Source: CAWGYQ01 sp963817395
GTDB lineage: Bacteria; Acidobacteriota; Vicinamibacteria; Vicinamibacterales; CAVPJW01
Assembly (NCBI GenBank): GCA_963817395.1
Contig: CAWFOC010000012.1
Location: 327,117 to 391,116, forward strand
Reading direction: 5' to 3'
Length of the DNA: 64,000 nt
Notes under the pieces: model-generated
What the model was told of the DNA's origin: nothing
The model's input: only the letters and a program-made list of their open reading frames with translations
Databases searched by the model: none
Program-made: the position numbers and the translations under genes
In this document: one piece after another, positions 1 to 8,462 of the stretch
How the letters are laid out: the number at the start of each line of letters is the position of its first letter
How positions within the stretch are numbered: the first letter of the stretch is position 1

Positions 1-1
1 G

Positions 2-151
2 ACGATTGTCGGCGGCGGGGATTCGATCGCCGCAATCCGCCACGCGGGCGTGAGCGACCGCATCACGCACATCTCGACGGGCGGCGGGGCTTCGCTCGAA
101 TTCCTGGGAGGGCGCCGGCTGCCGGGTGTGGAGGCGCTCGCGGAGTCATGA
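2..151 (+). CDS. pgk: Phosphoglycerate kinase, C-terminal end (partial)
   Basis: This is the last 49 codons of phosphoglycerate kinase, the ATP-forming step of lower glycolysis (1,3-bisphosphoglycerate + ADP to 3-phosphoglycerate + ATP) in the cytoplasm. The fragment opens with the nucleotide-binding GGGDS segment of the C-terminal domain. It ends with the glycine-rich STGGGASLEFLGG block and an LPGVEAL tail, both typical of the extreme C-terminus of the family. The rest of the gene lies before the window. Its TGA stop overlaps the ATG of tpiA (ATGA), so the two are very probably translationally coupled in one glycolytic operon. Confidence 0.93.
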   Translation, partial: TIVGGGDSIAAIRHAGVSDRITHISTGGGASLEFLGGRRLPGVEALAES

Positions 152-913
152 CGAAACGCACGCCGTTCATCGCCGGCAACTGGAAGATGTTCAAGACCGT
201 CCACGAGTCGGTCGTCTACGCCAAGGAGCTCCGCCTCAAGGTCAAGGATCTCGACGAGGTGGAGATTGTCATCGCCCCGGTCTTCACCGCCGTACCACGC
301 CGTCGCCGAAGCCTGCCGCAACAGCAACATTGGAGTGGCCGCGCAGAACATCTCCTGGGAGCGTGAGGGGCCCTACACCGGCGAGGTCTCGGCGCCGATG
401 GTGCGCGAGGCCGGCGCGGACTATGTGATTGTGGGCCACTCCGAGCGGCGCACGTTGTTCGGCGACACCAATCAGAGCGTCAACCGCAAGCTGGTCGCCG
501 CACTCGCAGCCGGGCTGACGCCCATCGTCTGCATCGGAGAGACCCTCGCCGAGCGAGATGCGAACGACACGCTCGCCGTGCTCGATGCGCAGATCAAGAT
601 CGGCTTCGACGCCATCACCGCCGAGCAGATGGCCTCGCTCGTGATTGCGTACGAGCCGGTGTGGGCGATTGGAACAGGCCGCAACGCGACACCGGCACAA
701 GCCGCCGAAGCCCATGCGCACGTCCGGTTGCGGCTTCGACAATGGTTCGGCGGCCACGCCGCCGAGCAGTGTCATATCATCTATGGGGGTAGCGTGAAGC
801 CCGACAACATTCGTGCACTCGTCGGACAAGAGCACGTGGACGGCGCACTGGTCGGCGGCGCCAGTCTCGACGTCGACACGTTCGTGAACATTCTGACGAG
901 AGCAAGAAGCTAG
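148..913 (+). CDS. tpiA: Triosephosphate isomerase (frameshifted in this sequence)
   Basis: Triosephosphate isomerase interconverts dihydroxyacetone phosphate and glyceraldehyde 3-phosphate. The N-terminus carries GNWKM with the catalytic Lys. The second half has GHSERR with the catalytic His, AYEPVWAIGTG with the catalytic Glu and the mobile loop 6, and the phosphate-binding GGSV and GALVGGASL segments. Length, about 255 residues, is normal for the family. The frame is broken once near 292-297, where 'gtaccacgcc' appears to hold one extra C: before it the protein reads IAPVFTAV, after it HAVAEACRNSNIG, which together make a continuous TIM sequence. Because the enzyme is essential to glycolysis, a sequencing indel is the likeliest explanation. 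It overlaps pgk by 4 nt and is followed after 10 nt by secG. Confidence 0.93.
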
Positions 914-923
914 GACCCATCCC

Positions 924-1303
924 ATGCTGTACTACTTGATTGTCACCCTCTACGTGCTCTCGTGCCTGCTGCTCCTGCTCGTCGTGCTCCTGCAACAGGG
1001 GCGCGGCGGCGACATTGCCGCCGCGTTCGGCGGCGGCAGCAGCCAGACGGCCTTCGGCGCCCGCGGCGGTGCGACGCTCCTGTCGCGGACGACCAGCGTG
1101 CTCGCGGTGCTCTTCATGCTCGGCGCGCTGGCGCTGTCGATTCTCGGGCAGCGCGGGCCGTCGTCGGTCGTGAGCGGCGCCCCGGCGCCTGCTCCGCCAG
1201 CCGCCCAAACGCCGGCGGAAACGGCGCCGGCTGCGAGCCCGGCGCCGGCCACTCCGGCCCCGACGAATCCGGCTCCCGCGCGGCGGCACCGAATCAGCCC
1301 TAA
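924..1303 (+). CDS. secG: Preprotein translocase subunit SecG
   Basis: SecG is the small membrane subunit of the SecYEG protein-export channel. Residues 1-25 form one hydrophobic helix, followed by the LLQQGRGGDIAAAFGGG block, which is the SecG hallmark. A second membrane helix lies at about 52-72. The C-terminus is a low-complexity Ala/Pro tail. In the starting frame translation runs on through the downstream tRNA gene. Removing one base near 1275-1283 gives the ending AAAPNQP and a TAA at 1301-1303, so I place the end there; this join is an inference. The gene lies just after tpiA, the usual position in many bacteria. Confidence 0.88.
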
Positions 1304-1336
1304 CGCCCCATCTGTTAGACTGAAGATCCCCTCGTT

Positions 1337-1423
1337 GCGGAAGTGGCGGAACTGGCAGACGCACCAGCTTGAGGGGCTGGCGCTCGCAAGAGCGTGGGGG
1401 TTCGAATCCCCCCTTCCGCACCA
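1337..1423 (+). tRNA. tRNA-Leu (anticodon GAG), CCA encoded
   Basis: An 87-nt class II tRNA. The acceptor stem GCGGAAG (1337-1343) pairs with CTTCCGC (1413-1419), followed by discriminator A and an encoded CCA. The anticodon stem CCAGC/GCTGG encloses the loop TTGAGGG, giving anticodon GAG (reads CTC/CTT leucine codons). A long variable arm (GCTCGCAAGAGC) and a T arm with TTCGAAT follow, as expected for tRNA-Leu. Its 3' half is repeated at 8463-8523: it is the integration target of the islet that starts immediately downstream. No strong promoter was found; a poor -10-like TAGACT lies at 1316-1321. Confidence 0.97.
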
Positions 1424-1424
1424 A
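1365..1424 (+). repeat. attL: tRNA-Leu 3' half, direct repeat copy 1
   Basis: Sixty bases from the anticodon stem of tRNA-Leu to one base past the encoded CCA. They recur at 8463-8523 in the same orientation. Flanks differ at both ends (C versus G before, C versus G after), so the repeat length is well defined. Confidence 0.9.
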
Positions 1425-1434
1425 CCACTAACTG

Positions 1435-2732
1435 CTAAGAAGGAAACCGCTTACGGGTGGGCGAATCAACCTGGCCGGACACAACGGCTGGTGCGGAATC
1501 GCTCGCCGTGTGCAACGTTTGTGCAACGGATTCCGCGTTCTTGCGCTTCTGCTCTTCGGCTTTCTTGCGACGCTGCTCCTCCGCCATTCGCTGACTCTCT
1601 TCCAGCTTTTCCATCGCCAGGTGCAGGCCGCGCCGCTGGATGTTGAGGTACCGGGTGGTCGTGTTTAGGCTCGTATGGCCAAGGATCTTGCTGACGTAGT
1701 TCGTCGAGACACCTGCCTCGTCGAACCGTGAGCCGGCCTCGTGCCGGAGATCGCGGATCTGGAGATCCCCGAGCCCGGCCTTGGACCGTACGTCTACCCA
1801 GGCCTCGCGAACCGAAGTAATCCGCTCGCCCGTCTCGTTGCCAAACACGTACGCATCCGGTCCAAGCTCTCTTCCGTCCGGACCGATCCGGCGCATCTCC
1901 AGTGAAGCGAGCAGCCGGGACGAGATCGGCAGGATGCGCGACGTGCGAGTCTTCGCCTTGACGGCCTGAATGGTCAGTTCCCGTCGTTCAAGGTTCACAT
2001 CCTTCCACTGCAGCCAAAGGATTTCGCCAAGGCGGCACGCCGTGTCGAGCAGCGCGATGATCACGGCGCGGAGATGCGGATCCGCATTCTCGAGGATCTT
2101 CTGTTCATCGTCCTCATTCTGGAACCGGCGATCGCGCGGGATCTCCTTGTCAAGCGTGACGGCTGGTTCCGTGCCGATCTTGAACGGCGTTCGCTCGATG
2201 TAGCCCCGACGGATTCGCCCAGTTGAACATCTTGCGCAGCAGCTTGAGATCGTGGTTGACGGTGCACGCGGAGCGCCCTTTGGCTTTCCGTGCATCGCGA
2301 AACGCTTCGACATCGCCGGTTCGGATCTGATCGAGCGGCATGTCTCCGAATGTCTGACCATCGCGGCCGGGCGGCACGAACGCCTGAATCAGCTCGAGGC
2401 GGTATACGTTATCGCGCGGTCTCACGAGCTGGTTGCCACGCCGCTCCTTCCAAACGTCGGCAAATGCACGAAACGTCAGGACCGGCGCCGGCCGGACGTC
2501 TGGCGCTTGCACCCGTAGAGTGCCTGCCCGAATCGCCAGCCGCAGACGTTCGGCCTCCGTCTGCCGCCTCGGTTTTGCTCGTGACCGGTCGGCCGAGCTC
2601 CCGGTCAAGGCTGAATCGATAGTGCACCTCCTTCCACTTGAATGCGAAGTGCCAGGGATGAGAACACTTCGTCCAGTTGCCCCGCGGACACGCACAACGT
2701 TTTTGCAGACCGCCGTTTCGATGTCGCGACAT
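1435..2732 (-). CDS. int: Tyrosine recombinase / integrase (two frameshifts)
   Basis: A phage-type site-specific recombinase, expected to integrate and excise the islet at tRNA-Leu. The N-terminus (MSRHRNGGLQKRCACP) has a Cys-rich start and a SAM-like core-binding domain around residues 80-180. The catalytic domain shows the Arg of TACRLGEILWLQW, the HxxR of DLRHEAGSR, the His of LGHTS and the nucleophile Tyr in TTTRYLNI. A Lys/Glu-rich coiled tail follows. The ATG at 2732 has a strong ribosome site (AAGGAG, 8 nt upstream). Frames must be joined near 2560 and 2210, so the copy is either inactive or misread. The 3' end lies 11 bp from attL, as usual for an element integrase. Confidence 0.9.
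1509..1527 (+). repeat. Candidate recombinase arm sites, left end
   Basis: Two copies of TGTGCAAC 11 bp apart (1509-1516 and 1520-1527), about 90 bp inside the left end of the islet. The same octamer occurs twice near the right end (8343-8350, and inverted at 8383-8390). Repeated short sites near both ends are what tyrosine-recombinase arm-type sites look like. These copies lie inside the 3' coding end of int, so chance is possible. Confidence 0.35.
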
Positions 2733-2788
2733 CGGGCTCTCCTTTCTCGCGGCAAGAATGGCCGCGCGGCCTCATCGTAGCCGAGGCG

Positions 2789-3023
2789 TCAACAACCCTT
2801 CCCTGGCGCCACGAGCGACTGGTGGCGTGGCGTACAAGCCACTCATCAACCCATTCGCCGAGAAGCCGCAACTCTCGTCGGCCTCCGACGCGCGAGGCCC
2901 GCAGGCGACCCGCACGGACTTCGCGGTAAATCAGCTTGAGCCGCACCGCGCCCGCTGTGCCGCTTCGTCCACCGTGATCCATGGGCTGCCTGACGAGGAG
3001 TCAGATCTGGCCAAGATTTGCAC
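2789..3023 (-). CDS. Excisionase-like helix-turn-helix protein (frameshifted)
   Basis: A small DNA-binding protein directly upstream of int. The readable core is PWITVDEAAQRARCGS joined to LIYREVRAGRLRASRV and LGEWVDEWL. This is the winged-helix/MerR-like 'DNA-binding domain, excisionase family' pattern, in which the YREVRAGRLRASRVGGR part is the recognition helix and wing. One base must be adjusted near 2945 to join the two parts. The proposed start is GTG at 3023 and the stop TGA at 2789-2791, but both are uncertain because of the indels. Position next to int suggests a recombination directionality factor. Confidence 0.6.
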
Positions 3024-3404
3024 TGCTGTGGCGACAACCTGGTGGGCATTCATGTGTGCTCCCTTCTACGAATCAGGCGGTTCAGTCGTGTCAGGCGGTT
3101 TCAGCGGCGTTCAACGTCCGGCGAAGTAGTGTGTTGGGCGGTGGTCGGACAACGACCGATGCGTTTCAGCGATCGCGGCGCCTGCTGTGAAGCAATTTCC
3201 GTGCTCAAAACGGTTGCTCGGGGGTCTGGAAAGTGGTGACTCGCGTTCACGATTGGGGTGTACACATGGGTGTTACACAGCACAACTCGCGATCAGGGTT
3301 CTCCGTCACAAGTCTTGCGCGACATAAACTGCCTGGCGGTGATGCGCCTTACCGAGCAAGGTGTCGATCGTGTCGATAACCCGGGTAACCACCGAGGTTG
3401 AGCC
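3024..3404. promoter_or_regulatory. Control region between xis and higA
   Basis: A 380-bp stretch without a convincing gene, between the excisionase (leftward) and higA (rightward). It holds a direct repeat TCAGGCGGTT(T)CAG at 3073-3085 and 3091-3104 (period 18 bp) and a second repeated motif, TGTACACA / TGTTACACA, near 3259-3281. Such spaced repeats are plausible operators for the islet's own regulators. This is inferred from position only. No HigB toxin gene could be read here, although HigB normally precedes HigA. Confidence 0.35.
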
Positions 3405-3692
3405 ATGAGGATGCACGAGCCGCCCCATCCCGGCCAAGTAATCCGAGAACTATGCTTAGAGCCTTTCGGTCTCACTGTCACCAAGGCAGCGTGTGCTCTT
3501 GGGGTCAGTCGCAAGACGCTCTCCAGCATCGTGAACAGCCGGGCGCGGATCGACCCGGAGATGGCTGTGCGCCTTTCGCTCGCCTTCAACACGACGGCCG
3601 AAAGTTGGATGAACCAGTAGGTGCAGTACACCTTCTGTCATGTCGAACGAAGCCGCAGGAAGCTCCGCGTGGCAAGGCTGTCCGCCGCGTGA
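3405..3692 (+). pseudogene. higA: HigA/VapI-family antitoxin with in-frame amber codon
   Basis: An Xre-type helix-turn-helix antitoxin of the HigA addiction-module family. Residues 1-71 (PPHPGQVIRELCLEPFGLT start, GVSRKTLSSIVNSRARIDP recognition helix, LAFNTTAESWMNQ) match the family well. Translation stops at TAG 3618-3620. The same frame continues with VQYTFCHVERSRRKLRV and ends at TGA 3690-3692, which is how the normal C-terminus of this family looks. The 95-codon gene is therefore interrupted by an amber codon, probably a CAG or similar codon changed to TAG. The truncated product could still bind DNA. No partner toxin is visible next to it. Confidence 0.75.
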
Positions 3693-4510
3693 TTGGCCAC
3701 ATCGCGACTTGTCTTGCTCCGAAGCTTGTCGGCATTCGGATATCCCGCCGTTCTTCCGATTCGAACATCTGCAGGTGAAGGTGGGCCGGTGAATCGTTGT
3801 GGGCGGCGCGCCTTGTGCGCCGTCCAAGGCGCGGTGGAAAACGTGCCTTGTCGTTTTCCACGGCGCCGGCACGATTCACCGGCAAGCTGGAAGCAGCGCT
3901 TTTCGGAGTCCTGCCGGACTGGCGTCACCGGGAGCGAGGTGCTGATGCCGCATCTGGTTCCGACGCCGAAACTCTCGACGTATCAATGGCTTCTCTTTAG
4001 AACCCAAAGGTTTCTATCCGGAAGCCTGCCGATCGCTGCGCGACTGGCAAACGCCTGCACGAAAGCGGTCTGCCTAATTGCAAGCCAAAGTTGCTCTGCA
4101 GCACCCTGCGGGGGGCGAGCGTGTCATACCTACAGCTGCTGCGAAGCAGCGCCAACCACCGATCGCAGCATCCGAGCATCAGCGCGCCCACTTCGGCGGG
4201 CCCCCGAGCGGCCGGTCGCGCGACGCGGTAACCGCGCCGATCTCATGCGCGTTCGGACTAGGCGCGCGGCGCCGGCTCTTCGGCTCGGGCTTGACGCAGG
4301 GCGACCGCGACCCGATATCCTCCGACACTCGGCAGGCATCTTTGCGTTTCCGTCATCTGTCGCCTGCTTCCGATTCGAGAAACTCGCAGGTCGTCACTCC
4401 ACTGGCCGTTTCACCTGATCACGAATCACACGAACGAGGCGACCGAGATCTTTGTCGCGTTGTTGTTGGATTCGTCTCGTTAGTGGGGCCGCGGCCCGTT
4501 CGACGCACTC
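3693..4510. other. Non-coding or degenerate stretch in the islet
   Basis: About 820 bp in which no frame gives a recognisable protein on either strand. It contains the nested inverted repeat described separately (3785-3883) and a short GC hairpin with a TTCG loop near 4183-4199. It could be the remains of a lost cargo gene; I see nothing specific enough to name. Confidence 0.5.
3785..3883. repeat. Nested inverted repeat (cruciform-forming, about 100 bp)
   Basis: The outer arms GCCGGTGAATCGT (3785-3797) and ACGATTCACCGGC (3871-3883) are perfect 13-bp complements. Within them is a perfect 10-bp hairpin, GTGGAAAACG (3834-3843) and CGTTTTCCAC (3852-3861), whose stem is extended by a GGCGC/GCGCC block beyond one mismatch. 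A second hairpin, CGGCGC/GCGCCG, lies to its left. Both loops contain GCCTTGT. The structure is too regular for chance. It could be a structured RNA, a terminator complex, or the remnant of a palindromic mobile repeat. Confidence 0.75.
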
Positions 4511-7198
4511 TCACTCGGGCCTGGAACCGGTCACGTCCATCACCCAGATGTCCCCGAGACTCTCCTCCCAACTGAAGAACAGACGCTGTCCGTCGGTCGC
4601 CAGCGCGTTGCCCATCAGATGGCCGAGGCGGCCGGTCAATGCCGTGACGGGCCGCTCTTGGCGATCGGCCAGCGAGACCGCCCAGAGGTTCCCCGCACGC
4701 TCCTGCCCACCGATGAAGAAGAGCTGCCGCCCGTCTCGCGACCAGACAGGATCGCCGCGGCGGCGGCGGGTCCGGTGGTCACCGGCTCGGCACTCGAACC
4801 GTCGACGCGGGCCCGCCAGAGCCGCGGACCCTCTCCTGCTCGCCTGACCGAGAGGGCGAGCCACCGTCCGTCCGGAGACCAGACGGGTCTCGCGGCGTCC
4901 AACGATGAAGGCAGGTGGTCGATCTGTCTCTCCTCGCCTCCGATGGCCGGGACGCTCCAGATGCTGACCCCCGGTGGACGACGCCCGGAACCAAAAACAA
5001 TCTCGCGGCCGTCGGCGGACCATCGCGGGAACATATCCGCGGCCGGATCGTGCGTCAGCTGCCGCGCCGGCCCGCCGTCGAGCGGGAGGACCCACACGTC
5101 GCGATTCCCGGTCCGATACGCATAGAACGTCAGCTGCGTTCCATCGGGCGACCATCTGGGAGCCCAGTCCGGCGTCGGGTCCGTCGTGATCGGCCGCATC
5201 TCCCCGCCATCGGCCGGCATCACCCACAGATCGAGGTTGCCGCTGCGATCCGAGCTGACCGCCAAGGTTCGTCCGTCCGGTGACAGATCCAGAGTACTCG
5301 ATCCGAGCGTGATCGAATGTCACCTGGCGCGCATCGGCCCAGGTGGCCGGTCGATCGGACAGCACCGGCACACTCCAGACATTGGCGACGTCTCGCCCTT
5401 TCGAATACGCCAGTTTCGCGCCGTCGCGGAGAAGGCCGCCTGCCGGACCTCCAACCCGGTCGTGACGCGGATCGGCGGCCCGACGAGTGCGCCGTCGCGC
5501 GCGAGGGACTGACGCCAGATATCCATCGCGCCTTCGCGATTCGTCACGTAGTAGAGCCATCGTCCATCGGCGGACCAGAACGGTCCGCGGACCTGCGTTC
5601 GTCCATCGGTCACCGCGACGGCCTTCTCGTCGCCGGCGCGGACGACCATCAATTGCGACACGTCGGCAGTGAGGCCCCCGTCGCTGATGACGTAGGCAAA
5701 GAAGCGGCCGTCCGCCGACCAGGCCAGATCGAAGCGGACGCCGTGGCCGGGGAGGGCCATCGTGTTGGCCTCGCCGCTTCCCAGCGACACGATGTTGACA
5801 CGCGACGTCATCAGGAGCGTCGAACGATGCGCGGTGACGCAGGCGAGCTTCGTGCCGTCGGCCGACCACTGAGGCCGGCTTGCGTTGCTGGAGAACTGGC
5901 TGCTCGTCGCAATCTTTCGGGGCGCCCCGGCGAGCGCCGGCATCACAAGGCACCCGCCGCCGTCGCGGCCCGACCAGAAGGCGATCTGCCGCCCATCGGG
6001 CGACCAGACGGGGAAACGGTCGTCGCCGTGATGATCGGCGGTGCGATTGATCGCCGCCCCGCCACCCACCTGCATGACCCAGATGTCCCAATTACCGCCA
6101 ACACTCGCGGGCCCGCTGCCGCCGGCTTCGTACGCCAGCGTGCGACCATCCGGAGACCACGCGGGATGGTCCTCGACACCGATGGCCGAGGTGACCTGCA
6201 CGAGATTGGCGAACGTGGGCACGCGATCGGGATTGCGGCCGCGCACGAGATAGGCGGCGCCCGCGCCGAGCGTCACGAGCGACACGAGGAGCGCGGCAGC
6301 ACGCCGCCACGTCCACCGGCGCGGCGGCGCGGCCGGTGCGGGGGTCGCCACCATCGCCGCGCGATCCGACGCATGCCGCAGCTGCGTGAGTTCAGAGACC
6401 AGATCGGCCGCGGACTGGTAGCGATCGGGGGGCGACTTGGCGAGCGCCCGCATCACGATCCGATCGAGATCGATCGGCACACCGGTGCGCAGACTGGTCA
6501 GCGGCGCCGGGTGGACGTGCGCCACCGCGTGCAGCGTGGAGGCGGGCTGACCCCCGTCGAACGGTCGCCGTCCACTCACCATTTCGTAGAGCACGACGCC
6601 GAGGGCCCAAATGTCCGTTCGCTCATCGACGGCGTCGCCGAGGGCCTGCTCCGGCGACATGTACGCCACCGTGCCGACGGTGACGCCGGGCTGCGTGAGG
6701 CGGGTCCGCGTGACGCCGAGCTCGCCGATCAGCGTGGCGCAGCCCAAAATCGACCACTTTCACCTCGCCCCGGCGGGTCACCATCACGTTCGCCGGCTTG
6801 ATGTCCCGGTGGACGATGCCGGACTCGTGCGCGGCGGCGAGCGCAGCCCCGATCCCCATCGCGATGTCGAGCGCGTCATCCAGTTTCAGCGGGCCCCGCT
6901 CGAGTCGCTCCTTCAGCGTCTCGCCCTCGTAGCAGGTCATCACGATGAACGACTGACCGTCGGGGGTTTCGGCGATCTCGTGAATCGTGCAGATGTTCGA
7001 GTGATCCAGCGCGGACGCGGCCTGCGCTTCCTGAATGAAGCGCTGCTTCGCGCTGTCGTTGCGCGTCAGCTCCGGCGCGAGGAACTTGAGCGCGACGAAC
7101 CGGTTGAGGTTCAGGTCGCGGCCGCGATACACGACGCCCATGCCGCCCGCGCCGAGCGGCTCGAGGACTTCGTAGTGGCTGATGGTCTGACCAGTCAT
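4511..7198 (-). CDS. Membrane Ser/Thr protein kinase with C-terminal TolB/WD40-like propeller (frameshifted)
   Basis: A Hanks-type kinase of about 895 residues. The kinase domain (1-270) has the Gly-rich loop LGAGGMGVVYRGRD, the ALKF lysine, HRDIKPANVMV, the DFG segment, GTVAYMSPEQA and DIWALG. One membrane helix (AAALLVSLVTLGAGAAYLV) follows near residue 300. After it come nine or more propeller blades of the WSPDG/WSADG type (PD40/TolB-like), predicted outside the membrane. Frames must be joined near 6740, 5420, 5300 and 4750; the stop is at 4511. The start is placed at ATG 7198; an upstream in-frame ATG at 7222 is also possible. Such kinase-propeller fusions are common in Acidobacteriota chromosomes. 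Here the gene is the largest cargo of the tRNA-Leu islet. Substrate and sensed signal are unknown. Confidence 0.87.
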
Positions 7199-7234
7199 GA
7201 GCCGTCGGTGTTGCCCGCTCATGCAACCTGACAG

Positions 7235-7240
7235 AGTATA
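7235..7240 (-). promoter_or_regulatory. Candidate -10 element for the kinase gene
   Basis: On the minus strand TATACT is a good -10 match, 12 nt before the upstream ATG at 7222 and 36 nt before the ATG at 7198. No -35 with proper spacing is evident, so this is a position-based suggestion. Confidence 0.4.
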
Positions 7241-7715
7241 TAAGGCCCTCCTTCCGTGGCTGGCCCCCACTTTCAAGTCCCTGGAGTTTCAAGGCGGTTG
7301 TGAAGGGGGAAGGCCGACCTTCAGCCGCACGAAAAGCCGACAACTCAGGGTTTCGCAGCCTGACGGCCGACGGAGTGCGTTCGTCCCACGAGCGGGAATT
7401 TCTCGTTCGGGCGTATCTCGCGGTAATAAAGACCCGGATCGCGCGCTGGCGGCTTTCGGATCGGAATCGAGAAGAGACTTGTTTTTCTCGCCGAGAAGAA
7501 TGGTGCGGAGGTTCGTGGCACCTCGGCGATGAGGCTCAATCCGCGCTGGCGCAGATCCGCAAGTGGTCTTCTTCGAAACGCCGCCGTTCACGCGTGCGAC
7601 CGTCGATCTTCGGGCTGCAGCATGGGCAATGGAAATGGGGCAAGAGCTTCTCCGCGGACTGTCGATCAATGATCGGAGAACTGAGCCGACCTGGCGAACG
7701 AGCAGGTGTAGCTGA
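7241..7715. other. Islet spacer with no recognisable gene
   Basis: Between the kinase promoter region and relE there are 475 bp in which I recognise no protein, RNA or repeat. Given the indels elsewhere in the islet, a short gene here could be hidden. Confidence 0.4.
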
Positions 7716-7972
7716 GCGGTAGATCTTTCGACGACGGCCAATCTTGACAACGACGACCGCAGCCTGGTCGTCGTCGACCGAGTACAGGACGCGGTAGTCG
7801 CCCTGGCGAAGTCGGTACTTCTCCTGGCCGGACAACTTTTCAGAGCCCGATGGGCGTGGCTCCGGGACTCAATTGCTGAATCTTGGCCGCGACGCGTTTT
7901 CAATACTTCGTCGGCAGGGCCTCTGAGCTCTTTCACCGCCGACGGCTTGATCAGCAGCCTATAGCTTGCCAC
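7716..7972 (-). pseudogene. relE: RelE/ParE-family toxin (frameshifted, end unclear)
   Basis: A toxin of the RelE/ParE superfamily, ribosome-dependent mRNA interferases or gyrase poisons. The N-terminus MASYRLLIKPSAVKEL is the standard first strand and helix. After at least two frame corrections the sequence continues SGQEKYRLRQGDYRVLYSVD and VVVVKIGRRRKIYR, the characteristic C-terminal strands with RLRxGDYRV and the final RRxxIYR. In the final frame no stop follows immediately, so the end at about 7716 is only the end of homology. The GTG start overlaps the antitoxin stop by 14 nt, the usual coupling. In its present form it would not make a full toxin unless the indels are sequencing errors. 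Confidence 0.7.
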
Positions 7973-8191
7973 GCCGCTTCAAGTCTTTCGAGCACGTCCT
8001 CGAAGGCAAGGTCGGGTTCCGCGGCCTTGCGTCGAATTCCGCGAGGTCGTCTGCGTCTTCGGCCAGGCTGCGCCGAACGGCGGCGTTCACCGAGGTCGGA
8101 CAGGTGACGCTCGGTTTGAGCGGCTTTCGACCCGCAGAGCCCTGTCGAGACTCGGGTTGAAGTAGACCGTCGCGCGTTCGGCATCGCTCAT
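7959..8191 (-). pseudogene. relB: RelB/CopG-like antitoxin (several frameshifts)
   Basis: The antitoxin partner of the adjacent relE. It starts MSDAERATVYFNPSLDRALR, a ribbon-helix-helix-like N-terminus. Pieces of the three frames then give KAAQTERHLSDL, VNAAVRRSLAEDADDLAEFD, AAEPDLAFEDVLERL and finally KRRGKL followed by TAG at 7959-7961. Placed in that order they make one normal antitoxin of about 77 residues. This needs about four single-base corrections within 230 bp, the highest indel density in the window, so real decay is possible. The stop overlaps the relE start, as in functional TA operons. Confidence 0.65.
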
Positions 8192-8214
8192 GGCTGGTTA
8201 TCGGCGCGACGCGA

Positions 8215-8258
8215 GACGTCATGACGTCGAGACGTTATAGCGTCACAAGCGCTATAAC
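8215..8258. promoter_or_regulatory. Palindromic operators upstream of relB-relE
   Basis: Two perfect inverted repeats lie 24-67 bp before the relB start: GACGTCATGACGTC (8215-8228), and GTTATAGCG (8234-8242) with CGCTATAAC (8250-8258) separated by 7 bp. TA antitoxins usually bind such palindromes to repress their own operon. The TATAAC/TATAGC stretches may also be part of the promoter. Both palindromes are intact although the genes are not. Confidence 0.65.
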
Positions 8259-8342
8259 TGATGACGGCCGGGCGAGGCCGGTGGCGATTTCTGGCACGGC
8301 AACGCAGCGCGTCCAACGTGTTTGTCAGGAGACACGAACGCG

Positions 8343-8390
8343 TGTGCAACTTCGTGTAAACTTATCCGGAAAACGCGGCCGCGTTGCACA
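8343..8390. repeat. Candidate recombinase arm sites and palindrome, right end
   Basis: TGTGCAAC occurs at 8343-8350 and, inverted, at 8383-8390, matching the octamers near the left end. Between them is a perfect 14-bp palindrome, AACGCGGCCGCGTT (8372-8385). The 200 bp from the TA operators to attR hold no gene. This layout would suit integrase and excisionase binding. Confidence 0.35.
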
Positions 8391-8462
8391 ACGGACAGCC
8401 CCGAAGCATGAAAGCCGACTTCGACTTTCCGGGGTCGGCTGCGATCTGGCCTCCACCCCGGG

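Noticed and set aside
1304..1646. Long SecG with about 110 extra residues
   Set aside because: That reading runs through the tRNA gene and the islet; a one-base correction gives a normal stop at 1303.
3293..3404. HigB toxin before higA
   Set aside because: Neither strand gives HigB motifs in the 110 bp upstream of higA.
3785..3883. Integron attC site
   Set aside because: No R'/R'' core sites (RYYYAAC and GTTRRRY) at the ends, and the recombinase present is a tRNA-type integrase.
7705..7723. GGTGTAGCTGAGCGGTAGA looks like a tRNA D arm
   Set aside because: No acceptor stem, anticodon or T arm follows, and the minus strand here encodes the end of RelE (RRRKIYR).
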